Source: Spartobacteria bacterium
GTDB lineage: Bacteria; Verrucomicrobiota; Verrucomicrobiia; Chthoniobacterales; Chthoniobacteraceae
Assembly: GCA_025350985.1 (NCBI GenBank)
Contig: JANXWU010000296.1
Span: forward strand, 1-15,110
Reading direction: 5' to 3'
DNA: 15,110 bases
The position numbers and the translations under genes were made by a program. The first letter of the stretch is position 1. Each line of letters opens with the position of its first letter. A model generated the notes under the pieces. It searched no databases. It was given only the letters and a program-made list of their open reading frames with translations, and was not told where the DNA came from. Positions 1 to 7,752 of this stretch are shown here, piece by piece.

Positions 1-292
1 CGCCGCGGCGCACCGTCAGCACGCTGACCGTTTTTGATCGGTGAAAAAAGCGCGACCAAAATGTTTCGCGCAACCGCCACGCCTGCTGCCACTCGCGCGC
101 GGGCGATCCGGCGGCGCTGCGAATGGCTTCGTCCACCGTCAATCCCAGCTTCCACGGGACTGGGCGGGCATTGCTTTGCAACTTGTGCCAATAGACCATG
201 ACCTGCTCGTCCGCGGATTTTTTCGCGGGCGATTCGGCGAAGGCGCAGAAAGGCAAAGAAAGAAGCGCCGGTAAAAGAAGGACTAGTTTCAT
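1..292 (-). CDS. Secreted protein, 5' part only (runs off the left edge)
   Basis: An open frame begins with ATG at 292-290 on the minus strand and continues without a stop for 97 codons to the window edge, so only the N-terminal part is visible. It starts with a clear Sec signal peptide: MKLVLLLPALLSLPFCAFA followed by ES, with an Ala-x-Ala-type cleavage site near residue 19. The mature part contains LTVDEAIRSAAG (about residues 51-62) and later a V-x-V-L-T-V-R-R-G segment. This spacing faintly recalls the SLBB/beta-grasp domains of polysaccharide export proteins, but I would not name it on that. The gene is divergent from dnaN, with 223 bases between the starts. It overlaps the upstream in-frame extension of dnaN, which supports the shorter dnaN start. 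No clear ribosome binding site was seen. Envelope location is inferred from the signal peptide. Confidence 0.6.
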   Translation of the reverse strand, partial: MKLVLLLPALLSLPFCAFAESPAKKSADEQVMVYWHKLQSNARPVPWKLGLTVDEAIRSAAGSPAREWQQAWRLRETFWSRFFHRSKTVSVLTVRRG

Positions 293-438
293 GTCGAAAA
301 AACGCGAACGGCGCCGACGCTACGCGAATGAATTGCGGAAGCCAATCCCGTTTCGCCGGTCGTGCGTTGGGCAAATTTGCGGACGCGATGACGGCGTGAA
401 AAGCGGAATGGTTGAACCAGAAAACCGCGCCGCACTGC

Positions 439-466
439 TTGACACGCATACCCGTTTCAACATCAT
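439..466 (+). promoter_or_regulatory. Candidate sigma-70 type promoter for dnaN
   Basis: A perfect -35 hexamer TTGACA (439-444) is followed after 16 bases by CATCAT (461-466), which matches four of six positions of TATAAT. Transcription would start near 473, leaving a leader of about 43 bases before the dnaN ATG at 516. It is the best promoter-like match in the 293-515 gap. It is a pattern match only. Confidence 0.4.
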
Positions 467-515
467 CACAAATCGCTCGCGGCTCCGCGGGCGATGTGAG
501 AGAAAAACCAACCGT

Positions 516-1610
516 ATGAAATTTAGCGCCAGCAAAGAAAAGCTCCTCGAAGGTCTGCAAACCGTCCAGAGCGTGGTCAGCACGCGCACGACCCTGCCCA
601 TTCTCTCCAATGTTCTCGTGCAGGCTGTGGACGGACAGTTGCGGCTGACGACGACGGATTTGGACGTGGGCGTTCGCTGCGTGGTGGAGGCGCAAATTGA
701 CAAGCCCGGCGCGACCACGCTGCCCGCCCGGCGGCTGGCCACCATCGTTCGCGAGCTACCGGCCAATGACATCCAAGTGGACATCGACTCGAAAAATGTC
801 GCGTCGATTCGCAGCGGCGCGAGTTTTTTCAAAATCATGGGCCTGCCGGAGGAAGAGTTCCCGCCCCTGCCGGCGTTCGAGGGCGCAAAGACTTTCACGC
901 TGAAGCAAAAAGATTTGAAGGGCAGCTTGAAGAAAACCTCGTACGGGATTTCGACCGATGAAACGCGGTATGTGCTCAACGGCATTTTGTTTTCGTTTAA
1001 GGACAACAAGCTCACACTGGTCGCGACCGATGGGCGCCGCCTCGCTCTCGTCGAAATCGAGTTGGAATTCCCGCGCAGCATGGAGGCGGAAATCATCGTT
1101 CCGACCAAGGCGGTGGGCGAATTGGAGCGGTTGTTGGGCGATGACGGCGACGTGAAGTTGAGCGTGTCGGAAAATCAAATCGCGTTTGAAGTGGGCAGCA
1201 CGCTGCTGGTTTCCAAACTCATCGAAGGCAACTATCCGAACTACCGTCAGGTCATCCCCGGCGAAGCGAAGGAACGCGTGACGCTGGAGCGGGAAACTTT
1301 TCTCGCCGCAGTTCATCGCGTCTCGTTGCTCGCGAGCGAAAAGTCGAATTCGGTGAAGCTGGTTTTTTCCAAAGGCAACATCGACATCATGGCCAACACG
1401 CCGGAGGTCGGCGAAGCGCGCGAATCGCTGGCGGCGCAATACAAAGGCAAGGAGTTCTCCATCGCGTTCAATCCGGAGTTCCTGATGCAGCCGCTGCGGA
1501 ACTTGGGCGAGGAGGAAATTTTCTTCGACCTCATCGACGAAATGAGCCCCGGTGTGATCAAGATCGCCACGCCGTTTCTTTACGTGTTGATGCCGATGCG
1601 CATTAGCTAG
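516..1610 (+). CDS. dnaN: DNA polymerase III beta subunit (sliding clamp)
   Basis: The 364-residue product is the beta clamp, which dimerises into a ring around DNA and gives the replicative polymerase its processivity. The N-terminus MKFSASKEKLLEGLQTVQ and the C-terminus ending MPMRIS are typical of the family, as is the length of about 365. Three clamp folds should lie at about 1-120, 125-245 and 246-364. LPILSNVL and TTTDLDVG are in the first, and TDGRRLAL is in the second. An in-frame ATG at 198 would add 106 basic, unrelated residues and would overlap the divergent secreted gene, so ATG 516 is chosen. No strong Shine-Dalgarno sequence precedes it. The gene is not next to dnaA here; its left neighbour is a divergent secreted protein. 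It converges with mscL, with 81 bases between the stop codons. Identification is secure. Confidence 0.97.
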   Translation: MKFSASKEKLLEGLQTVQSVVSTRTTLPILSNVLVQAVDGQLRLTTTDLDVGVRCVVEAQIDKPGATTLPARRLATIVRELPANDIQVDIDSKNVASIRSGASFFKIMGLPEEEFPPLPAFEGAKTFTLKQKDLKGSLKKTSYGISTDETRYVLNGILFSFKDNKLTLVATDGRRLALVEIELEFPRSMEAEIIVPTKAVGELERLLGDDGDVKLSVSENQIAFEVGSTLLVSKLIEGNYPNYRQVIPGEAKERVTLERETFLAAVHRVSLLASEKSNSVKLVFSKGNIDIMANTPEVGEARESLAAQYKGKEFSIAFNPEFLMQPLRNLGEEEIFFDLIDEMSPGVIKIATPFLYVLMPMRIS

Positions 1611-1691
1611 CACGTCGAGTCTTCGGCGGTCTCAGGGAGCGCGTGGGATGGTTTGGCTCGCTGCTCGTTGCGCAGAATGACGCGCGCTTTT

Positions 1692-2144
1692 CTAAGCGGC
1701 AGGCATCATCGAAGTGCAATACGGGCAGCGCGTGGCCTTGACCGGAATCGCGGTCGCACAAAAGGGGCAGTCCTTGGTCGGTGCCACCGCCGCAGGTTTG
1801 GGCGAAGGGACTGGCACCTTGAGTTTGTTGATCGCTTTGACCACCAGAAAAATACAAAACGCGACGATGACGAAATTCAACGTCACGGTCAGAAAGTTTC
1901 CATACGCCCAAACCGGCCCGAGTTTTCGCGCGTCCGCGAGCGCCATGCCCGGCGTGATCTTGTCCGAGAGCGGCAGGTAAAGATTGCTGAAGTCCAAATT
2001 GCCGATCAGTTTTCCAACCGGCGGCATCAGGATGTCTTCGACCAGCGACGCGACGATTTTTCCAAACGCTGTGCCGATGATCACGCCGACAGCGAGATCG
2101 ACCGCGTTTCCCTTGACTGCAAAATCCCTAAATTCTTTGAGCAT
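1692..2144 (-). CDS. mscL: Large-conductance mechanosensitive channel MscL with C-terminal zinc ribbon
   Basis: The 150-residue product is an inner-membrane channel that opens under high membrane tension and releases solutes on osmotic downshock. The N-terminal amphipathic helix [20 protein letters not shown] and the first pore helix ([18 protein letters not shown], about 21-38) are classic MscL. The second membrane helix is about 84-103. After residue 110 a proline/alanine linker leads to CPFC (126-129) and CPYC (140-143), a four-cysteine zinc-ribbon pattern in place of the usual cytoplasmic helix bundle. The start is decided by a strong ribosome binding site, AGGAGG at 2153-2158, eight bases from ATG 2144. 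A TTG at 2198 in the same frame would add 18 unrelated residues and lacks such a site. aroF lies 72 bases upstream on the same strand. MscL identity is certain; the role of the ribbon is unknown to me. Confidence 0.95.
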   Translation of the reverse strand: MLKEFRDFAVKGNAVDLAVGVIIGTAFGKIVASLVEDILMPPVGKLIGNLDFSNLYLPLSDKITPGMALADARKLGPVWAYGNFLTVTLNFVIVAFCIFLVVKAINKLKVPVPSPKPAAVAPTKDCPFCATAIPVKATRCPYCTSMMPAA

Positions 2145-2152
2145 GTTTTTGG

Positions 2153-2158
2153 CCTCCT
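2153..2158 (-). promoter_or_regulatory. Strong ribosome binding site of mscL
   Basis: AGGAGG on the minus strand lies eight bases upstream of the ATG at 2144. It fixes the mscL start. It stands out because most genes in this window have weak or no recognisable Shine-Dalgarno sequence. Confidence 0.85.
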
Positions 2159-2169
2159 GAGTTTCGAGG

Positions 2170-2198
2170 CTTATAACCAACGGCAGTCTGGGCAGCAA
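2170..2198 (-). promoter_or_regulatory. Candidate promoter of mscL
   Basis: On the minus strand, TTGCTG (2193-2198) is followed after 17 bases by TATAAG (2170-2175), which matches five of six -10 positions. The start of transcription would be near 2163, just ahead of the ribosome binding site at 2153-2158. The -35 element is weak (three of six), so mscL could instead be read through from aroF. Confidence 0.35.
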
Positions 2199-2216
2199 GG
2201 CTAACTCCTCCGCGTC

Positions 2217-3227
2217 CTATTCGCGCCCGACTGCTTGTGCGACGCGACGAATCCTCGCGACCAGATCGGCAAATTCCTGCGGCATCAACGCCTGCTCGCC
2301 GTCGCTCTTCGCCAGTTCGGGATTGTTGTGGACTTCGAGCATGATCGCATCCGCCCCCGCGGCGACGGCGGCGAGCGCCATCGCGGGGATGTGCTCGCGC
2401 AGGCCGATGCCGTGGGTGGGATCGACGACGACGGGCAGATGCGTTTCCTTTTTCAGCACGGGAACGGCATTCAAATCGAGCGTGTTGCGCGTGTAGGTCT
2501 CGAAGGTGCGGATGCCGCGCTCGCACAAAATCACGTTGAAATTTCCCTCGCTCAAGATGTACTCCGCGCTCATCAGCAGGTCCTTGATCGTCGCGCTCAT
2601 GCCGCGTTTGAGCATCACCGGCAGCTTGCTGCGGCCGACTTCCTTGAGCAGCGAAAAGTTCTGCATGTTCCGCGCGCCGACCTGGAGGCAGTCCGCGTAT
2701 TGCGCGACGGCTTCGAGGTCTTTGGTGTCCATGACTTCGGTGATGATCGGCAGCCCCGTGGCCGCGCGCGCTTCGGCGAGAAGTTTCAGCCCGTCGATGC
2801 CCATGCCTTGAAATGAATACGGCGAAGTGCGGGGCTTGAAGGCACCTCCGCGCAAGATTTTCGCGCCGGCCTTTTTCACGTCCTGCGCGATCGACACGAT
2901 CTGCTCGCGGCTCTCAACAGAGCAAGGCCCCGACATGAGCACGACCTCTTTTCCACCGACGGTGACGCCGCCGATTTTCACCAGCGATTCGGTCTGGCGA
3001 AATTCATGCGCGACGAGTTTGTAAGCTTTAAGCACCGGGGTGACGGATTCCACGCCCGGAATGGCGGCGATTGGTTTCTCGCGAATCACATCCTCAGAAC
3101 CGATGACGCCGATAACCACGCGCATCGCGCCGCGGCTCACTTCCGTTTTCAAACCCCACTCGTGGATGCGATCCACGATGTGCTGAATCTGCGCTTCGGT
3201 GGCGTCCGGCGTGGTGACGATGATCAT
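2217..3227 (-). CDS. aroF: 3-deoxy-7-phosphoheptulonate (DAHP) synthase, class I beta type
   Basis: This enzyme condenses phosphoenolpyruvate with erythrose 4-phosphate to DAHP, the first step of the shikimate pathway to aromatic amino acids. The 336-residue product resembles the Thermotoga-type enzyme over its full length. A ferredoxin-like N-terminal regulatory domain (about 1-70) precedes a TIM barrel. The barrel shows GPCSVE (100-105), [17 protein letters not shown] (125-141), ARN at 185-187, LKRGM (206-210), DPTHG (269-273), LEVH (297-300) and SDG (308-310). C102, H272, E298 and D309 correspond to the known metal ligands of this family. ATG 3227 gives the family-typical start MIIV. A TTG at 3269 would add 14 proline-rich residues and was rejected. 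Feedback inhibition by Tyr or Phe through the N-terminal domain is known for relatives and only inferred here. The gene is divergent from an O-methyltransferase. Confidence 0.95.
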   Translation of the reverse strand: MIIVTTPDATEAQIQHIVDRIHEWGLKTEVSRGAMRVVIGVIGSEDVIREKPIAAIPGVESVTPVLKAYKLVAHEFRQTESLVKIGGVTVGGKEVVLMSGPCSVESREQIVSIAQDVKKAGAKILRGGAFKPRTSPYSFQGMGIDGLKLLAEARAATGLPIITEVMDTKDLEAVAQYADCLQVGARNMQNFSLLKEVGRSKLPVMLKRGMSATIKDLLMSAEYILSEGNFNVILCERGIRTFETYTRNTLDLNAVPVLKKETHLPVVVDPTHGIGLREHIPAMALAAVAAGADAIMLEVHNNPELAKSDGEQALMPQEFADLVARIRRVAQAVGRE

Positions 3228-3332
3228 GGGAAAGGGCGCAAAATCTAGCGGGCGAGGGCGAATGGGCAATCAATTTTTCCGGCTTCGCGCCGCCGTGACA
3301 ACACCACTTTCCGGCGTAAAGTTCGACCCGCG

Positions 3333-3992
3333 ATGGAACTGAAATACACGGCTCTGGACGATCCGCTTTACACCTACCTTTGCTCGATGCGGTCGGGCGC
3401 AAACGATCCCGTGCTTCGAGATTTGCGGGAAGAGACGGAAAAACTCGGCGACGACAGCGTGATGATGATCAGCGAGGAACAGGGGGCGTTTTTCTCGCTG
3501 CTGGTCGGCGCGATCGGCGCGAAGACCGCCGTCGAGATCGGCTCTTTCACCGGCTACAGCTCCATCTGCATCGCGCGCGGTCTGCCGGAGGAGGGCAGGC
3601 TTTTTTGTTTCGATCTCAGCGATGAGTGGACTTCGGTGGCCCGCCGTTATTGGACGCGGGCCGGCGTGGAGAAAAAGATCAGTCTCCTGCTGGGCGACGC
3701 GCGGGAGACGATGCGAAAATTTCAACCGCCGGCTGAGATCGATTTCGCCTTTATCGACGCCGACAAGACCGGCTATGCCACCTATTTGGAATTGATCCTG
3801 CCGCACCTGCGACGCGGCGGCGTGATCGTTTTCGACAACATGCTGTGGGGCGGTCGTCTTGGTCGCGGACCGCTGGACGACGAGAGCGGACGTGCCATTG
3901 ATTCGTTGAATCGGAAACTTGCGAACGACCCGCGTGTGGAGTCGGTCCTGCTGCCGATTGCGGACGGATTGCACGTCTGCCGCAAACGATGA
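3333..3992 (+). CDS. Class I SAM-dependent O-methyltransferase (CCoAOMT-like family)
   Basis: The 219-residue protein belongs to the metal-dependent catechol/caffeoyl-CoA O-methyltransferase-like family (Methyltransf_3), which moves a methyl group from S-adenosylmethionine to a hydroxyl, usually of a catechol-type substrate. Motif I VEIGSFTGYSS (67-77) forms the SAM-binding loop, followed by the acidic D94. FIDADK (140-145) and DNMLW (168-172) supply the expected metal ligands and catalytic lysine K145. The C-terminus ADGLHVCRKR matches the family end. The length of about 220 is normal. The physiological substrate cannot be told from the sequence. It is divergent from aroF with 105 bases between the starts, so the two promoters must lie in 3228-3332; I see no convincing hexamers or ribosome binding site there. 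The start at 3333 is the only good ATG before the conserved region. Confidence 0.92.
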   Translation: MELKYTALDDPLYTYLCSMRSGANDPVLRDLREETEKLGDDSVMMISEEQGAFFSLLVGAIGAKTAVEIGSFTGYSSICIARGLPEEGRLFCFDLSDEWTSVARRYWTRAGVEKKISLLLGDARETMRKFQPPAEIDFAFIDADKTGYATYLELILPHLRRGGVIVFDNMLWGGRLGRGPLDDESGRAIDSLNRKLANDPRVESVLLPIADGLHVCRKR

Positions 3993-4003
3993 ACGCGGAT
4001 GGA

Positions 4004-4129
4004 TCAGATTTTCACGCGACGTTTGAGTTCCCACAACCGCAGGGCGGCGTTGAGGAGTCTCTGCGTCTGTTGCTGCGTCGTGCGTTTGCGCAGTTGCGCA
4101 GGCGGCGGCTGGGAACGAGTGGATTTCAT
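4004..4129 (-). CDS. Candidate small basic protein, 41 residues
   Basis: In the 250-base gap between the O-methyltransferase and the response regulator, an ATG at 4129-4127 on the minus strand opens a 41-codon frame. The product starts MKSTRSQPPPAQ and has a basic C-terminal helix LLNAALRLWELKRR (about 25-38), which looks amphipathic. No Shine-Dalgarno sequence or promoter stands out, and I recognise no family. The C-terminal helix is the only sign of real coding. It may be chance; conservation in related genomes would decide. Confidence 0.25.
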   Translation of the reverse strand: MKSTRSQPPPAQLRKRTTQQQTQRLLNAALRLWELKRRVKI

Positions 4130-4242
4130 GGCAGTGTTTTTGCTTAGGTTGCGGCTGTGATGTATTTCAGCACTTCCCATTCCATGTCCGTTTGCGCCAC
4201 GCGCGCAGCGAGCACGACGGACACAACCCTTTTGCCACGAGC

Positions 4243-5358
4243 ATGAAAAAAGTTCTCCTCATCGCCGACGACCGTCTCATCGGAAATTTCCACCGCGAAA
4301 AACTGGAGCGTCTTGGGTTCTCCGTGGAGACCGCGCGCCAAGCCGAGCCTGGCTTGAAGATGGTTCTGGAAAAAAAGCCCGACCTCGTTTTGCTCGATCC
4401 GGTTTTGGCCAACTCCGACGGGGTTCAACTCGTTTCGCAGATTCACGCCAGCGCGCCGAACACGCCCTTGTTCATCATCGGCAACTGTCCGCGCGACTTG
4501 GCGCGGCAGGCCGAAAAAATGGGTGCCACCAAGATTTTGCCGAAGACGGACGAGCCGGCGTTGCAATTGGCCGGCGAAGTTCAGGGTCTGTTCGGCGAGC
4601 AGCCGCAGACGCCGGACGACGCGCCATTCTCCGCGACGGACAATGCCGCCTCCTGGCTGAAATCCAGTCTGGAAGCCGCTGCCGAGTCCATCGGAGTGAT
4701 GCGGCGGGACCTGCATGCGCTCGTGCGAAATGCGCACGATGTGAACTCCCTCCAGAATCTTTTTCGTCAGGCGCACTTTCTCTCCGAGCGCACCGCACTC
4801 GTCGGACTGCGCGCGGTTTACCGGTTGACCTCCACGATAGAGGTGCTCGTTTACGCCCTGCACAAAATGCCGGAGGAGGTGAATCCGTCCGTGCTGCGGA
4901 CGTTGAGCCAGTCGGTGGATTTTCTGGCGGTGTTGCTCGCCGAGGAAAATCTGGTGCGCGTGAAAGATCCCTCGACTGCGGTGATTTTTGCCGTGGATGA
5001 CGATGCGCAAGGCCGGGAAATGATTGCCGCCGCGATGAAGATGGCCGACTTGAAAATCAAAACCGCCGAGAGCCCCAACAGCGCGCTGGCCGTTTTGGAA
5101 GCGGAGGATTTCGATTTGATCTTCCTCGACATTGGCCTGCCGGAAATGAGCGGCTTCGATGTCTGCCTGCGGGTTCGCGCTTTTGCGCAACATGCGCAGA
5201 CGCCGATTGTTTTTCTCACGGGGCTGGCCACGTTCCAAAATCGGGTCCAAGGCAGCTTGAGCGGCGGCAACGATTTCATTGCCAAGCCATTCAACCTGCA
5301 CGAACTCGGTCTGAAGGCGTTGCTGTGGGTCTTCAAAGTTCAGACGGGTCTGATCTGA
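4243..5358 (+). CDS. Receiver-Hpt-receiver signalling protein
   Basis: The 371-residue protein has two phosphoacceptor receiver domains around a helical middle part, and no DNA-binding or enzymatic output domain. Receiver 1 (about 1-118) shows VLLIADD, the acceptor D52 in LVLLDP and K101; the usual Thr/Ser before the fifth helix seems replaced by Gly (LFIIG). The middle (about 130-235) is all-helical. It contains FRQAHFLSERTALVG, like the Hpt signature around a phosphorylatable His (H178), but without the usual Lys two residues later. Receiver 2 (about 246-371) is canonical: AVDDD, D296 in LIFLDIGLPEMSG, T326 and K348 in FIAKPF. ATG 4243 puts the first beta strand at the N-terminus; an earlier ATG at 4192 would add 17 residues. 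gspF starts 46 bases downstream, so co-transcription with the secretion genes is likely. A partner kinase is not in the window. Confidence 0.85.
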   Translation: MKKVLLIADDRLIGNFHREKLERLGFSVETARQAEPGLKMVLEKKPDLVLLDPVLANSDGVQLVSQIHASAPNTPLFIIGNCPRDLARQAEKMGATKILPKTDEPALQLAGEVQGLFGEQPQTPDDAPFSATDNAASWLKSSLEAAAESIGVMRRDLHALVRNAHDVNSLQNLFRQAHFLSERTALVGLRAVYRLTSTIEVLVYALHKMPEEVNPSVLRTLSQSVDFLAVLLAEENLVRVKDPSTAVIFAVDDDAQGREMIAAAMKMADLKIKTAESPNSALAVLEAEDFDLIFLDIGLPEMSGFDVCLRVRAFAQHAQTPIVFLTGLATFQNRVQGSLSGGNDFIAKPFNLHELGLKALLWVFKVQTGLI

Positions 5359-5404
5359 CTGACGCCGCTCGCAACTGCGGGCGAGTTGTGGCATTGAATG
5401 AGCA

Positions 5405-6682
5405 ATGCCGCAGTTCAAATATGTCGCCCGTGACGCGAGTGGAAAGTTGGTGGAAGGCACGCTGACTTCCAACGACCGCGCCTCCGCGCTGCAACAAATT
5501 GAGGGGGACAAGTTTGTCCCGATCAAGATCGAGCAGCTCGGCCAGGGTCGATCGAGCACCGCGAAAAATCCGGAAAAGTCCGCCCCGGAAAAATCAAGGT
5601 CGCCCGCGCATCGTCCGGCCCACGCGTCGGCCATTCAGACGCTCAGCCACAACCACATTTTTCTTTTCACCGAGCAACTCGCGCATCTCCTCGTCTCGGG
5701 CATGACGCTCGACGAGGCGCTGGGCGTGCTCGAAAAGCGGTTGAAACATCCGAAGCTGCAAGCCTTGTCGGCGCAGTTGCATCAGGCACTCGTCGATGGG
5801 CGCAGCCTTTCGCAGGCGCTTCGCGATTACCCGAAAGTTTTCTCGCCGCTCTACGTGAACATGGTCGCCGCCGGCGAAGCGAGCGGCGCGCTTTCGGAGA
5901 TTTTGCGCCGGTTGGTCATCCATCTCGGTGACGTGAAAGCGATGCGCGACCGTGTGCAGCAGGCGTTGTATTATCCCGCCGCGCTCCTCGCCGTGGGCGT
6001 CGCGATGATCGTGGTGTTCATGGTCTGGCTCGTGCCGATGCTCAAGGATTTCTTCGCCGAATCCGGCGGCACTCTTCCGCTGCCGACGAAAATCCTGCTG
6101 GGGGCCAGCCATGCTTTTCTCGCTTATTGGTGGGCTGGGGTGCTCGCGATTTTTGGCGCGTTTTTTCTGTGGAAAGTTTACACGAAAACGACCGACGGCC
6201 GCCGGGCGTGGGACCGCTTTCTTCTCCAAGCCCCCGGCTACGGCGGCTTGATCCGCTACACCTTTTACGCGCAGTTCGCGCGCACGCTGGGCACGCTCAC
6301 CGAGAATGGCGTGACTCTCGTGAAGTCCCTCGAACTGCTCGAGGAAATCTCTGGCAACGAATTTATCCGCGAGCGGATGGTGGAGACGCGCAAGGCGGTG
6401 CTCGACGGCGCGGCGCTGTCGAATGCGTTGCGCCCGCAGGGAATTTTTCCCGAGATGTTTTTGGACATGCTGGCAGTGGGTGAGCAGACCGGACGTTTCG
6501 CCGACACCGTCAACAACATCGCCAACCTGTATGAGCGCGACCTCGACAAGCAGGTGAAGCTCGTCTCCGCGCTCATCCCGATCGTGCTCATCGTGGTCAT
6601 CGCCATCCTGGTCGGCATGCTCGTGTTCGGAATTCTGAGCGCGGTGTTCAACCTGACCAAAGGGTTGCGCACGGGGCATTGA
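5405..6682 (+). CDS. gspF: Type II secretion inner-membrane platform protein GspF
   Basis: GspF is the polytopic inner-membrane protein on which the GspE ATPase acts to drive pseudopilus assembly. The 425-residue product has the family N-terminus MPQFKYVARDASGKLVEGTL. A basic, Pro/Lys-rich linker follows (about 48-76), then two T2SSF domains (about 84-207 and 286-408). Each carries the typical pattern: LLVSGMTLDEAL with AAGEASGAL in the first, and LTENGVTLVKSLELL with AVGEQTGRF in the second. Three membrane helices are visible at about 191-213, 238-257 and 388-412. The length is normal for the family. It sits between a receiver-domain protein and an unknown secreted protein on the same strand, with gspG further down. 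A PilC-type role in a type IV pilus is the main alternative; the neighbouring gspG and gspD favour type II secretion. Confidence 0.93.
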   Translation: MPQFKYVARDASGKLVEGTLTSNDRASALQQIEGDKFVPIKIEQLGQGRSSTAKNPEKSAPEKSRSPAHRPAHASAIQTLSHNHIFLFTEQLAHLLVSGMTLDEALGVLEKRLKHPKLQALSAQLHQALVDGRSLSQALRDYPKVFSPLYVNMVAAGEASGALSEILRRLVIHLGDVKAMRDRVQQALYYPAALLAVGVAMIVVFMVWLVPMLKDFFAESGGTLPLPTKILLGASHAFLAYWWAGVLAIFGAFFLWKVYTKTTDGRRAWDRFLLQAPGYGGLIRYTFYAQFARTLGTLTENGVTLVKSLELLEEISGNEFIRERMVETRKAVLDGAALSNALRPQGIFPEMFLDMLAVGEQTGRFADTVNNIANLYERDLDKQVKLVSALIPIVLIVVIAILVGMLVFGILSAVFNLTKGLRTGH

Positions 6683-6729
6683 GATTGCCGATTGCCAAGG
6701 GCAACAAGCCGACCTAAAGACAACGCGCG

Positions 6730-7743
6730 ATGCCGTTCCGTTCCCCCGTCTGGAAAATCGTTTGCCTGTTTTGCTGTGCCGTCCTGTGCCGCGGTTCCCT
6801 GCTTTTTGCGCAGGAGTTGAAGACCCAACCCACGCCGTTTACCGCGTGGCTCGACTTTCAAAAACTGGCCGTTCCCGGCGCGGCGCGGCCTCCGTTCCCC
6901 ATTTGGCTGGAATCGTTTCAGCTTCAGCAGAAAAAAACCTACGACGGCAAAATCAGCAAGACGACCTTCCGCCTGCGCTTCCGCAAACTCGGCGACCTGA
7001 ACCAGGAAATGCTGCTCCGGATTTTTTTCGACGATCGCGCGAATGCTCATCCCGGCGTCACGGCGTGGACCGAACTCGGCCAGCAACTCTTTGCCTCCAA
7101 ACCGCTCGGGGCCGGTCTCGGTCTGCCGACTTCGGACTCGCTCCTCGTTCCGATGCGCGGGGTGGATTACATCGACATCGAGACTCCCGGCGACGGCGGG
7201 AATGTGACCGGTGCGTTTCTGAGTTCGCTCCAGACGGCGACGGTGAAGCACGCGGTGGATTTCGACGAACCCGCGCCTTTCGCCGATCCATTTCAAAATG
7301 AAGCTGCCGCGCAGTTGGGCGAGGACGCGTTTCTTTTTGATCGCGTGAAAGCCACGCTCGCCGCCGAGGCGATGAAGCTCACGCCGGACGAAGAGCCGGC
7401 GGTCGCGTTTGACTTCATGCTCGACGCGCAGCCCGACATTGCACTCGTGACTTTTGAAATCCTGAACGCCGACGTGACTGCCCCGCCGGAGATCATTGCC
7501 AACGAACACGCGCTCGGCGCGGCGACGCCGATCCTGCCCGACCTCGCCGACCCCGCCTACCGCTCGTCGATTCGGCCGCTCGATCCCGACGTGCGAGTTC
7601 GTTACGCGGGTTGGTTGAAGTGCCAGAAGGCAATCCCGACCTCGGCCTTGCGCGCGGGTGAAAACCGCCTCGTCATTCAACTCGACGGACGCTCGGCGGC
7701 GGTTGCAATCCGGGCGGTCGAGATGCAACTTAGACGACCCTAA
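6730..7743 (+). CDS. Secreted protein of unknown function in the gsp operon
   Basis: I do not recognise a family for this 337-residue protein. It begins with a signal peptide: a positive start, a hydrophobic Cys-rich core (IVCLFCCAVLC, 10-20), and a likely cleavage near LLFA (24-27). The mature protein appears rich in beta strands. The last part (about 285-337) reads like a beta-sandwich accessory domain: VRVRYAGWLKC, then ALRAGENRLVIQLDG and a closing AIRAVEMQL strand. This recalls carbohydrate-binding or lyase-type sandwich modules, but the resemblance is weak. It lies 47 bases after gspF and 9 bases before gspG, on the same strand, so it is almost surely co-transcribed with them. It could be a periplasmic helper of the system, an operon-encoded substrate, or a passenger. 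No strong ribosome binding site was seen. Confidence 0.8.
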   Translation: MPFRSPVWKIVCLFCCAVLCRGSLLFAQELKTQPTPFTAWLDFQKLAVPGAARPPFPIWLESFQLQQKKTYDGKISKTTFRLRFRKLGDLNQEMLLRIFFDDRANAHPGVTAWTELGQQLFASKPLGAGLGLPTSDSLLVPMRGVDYIDIETPGDGGNVTGAFLSSLQTATVKHAVDFDEPAPFADPFQNEAAAQLGEDAFLFDRVKATLAAEAMKLTPDEEPAVAFDFMLDAQPDIALVTFEILNADVTAPPEIIANEHALGAATPILPDLADPAYRSSIRPLDPDVRVRYAGWLKCQKAIPTSALRAGENRLVIQLDGRSAAVAIRAVEMQLRRP

Positions 7744-7752
7744 AATCGACCC

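Noticed and set aside
198..515. N-terminal extension of dnaN from an upstream ATG
   Set aside because: The added residues are basic and unlike any clamp, and the frame overlaps the divergent signal-peptide gene. ATG 516 gives the family N-terminus.
293..515. Replication origin next to dnaN
   Set aside because: I found no TTATCCACA-like boxes and no AT-rich unwinding stretch.
1611..1691. Bidirectional terminator between the converging dnaN and mscL
   Set aside because: Only weak four- to five-base stems were visible and no stem followed by a T-run, so no terminator is claimed.
5359..5404. Hairpin terminator between the receiver protein and gspF
   Set aside because: CTCGC and GCGAG can pair as a five-base stem, but there is no T-run and the genes look co-transcribed.
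4144..5634. A 496-codon open frame on the minus strand
   Set aside because: It is antisense to the two-receiver protein and the start of gspF. It has no domain pattern and the composition of a shadow.
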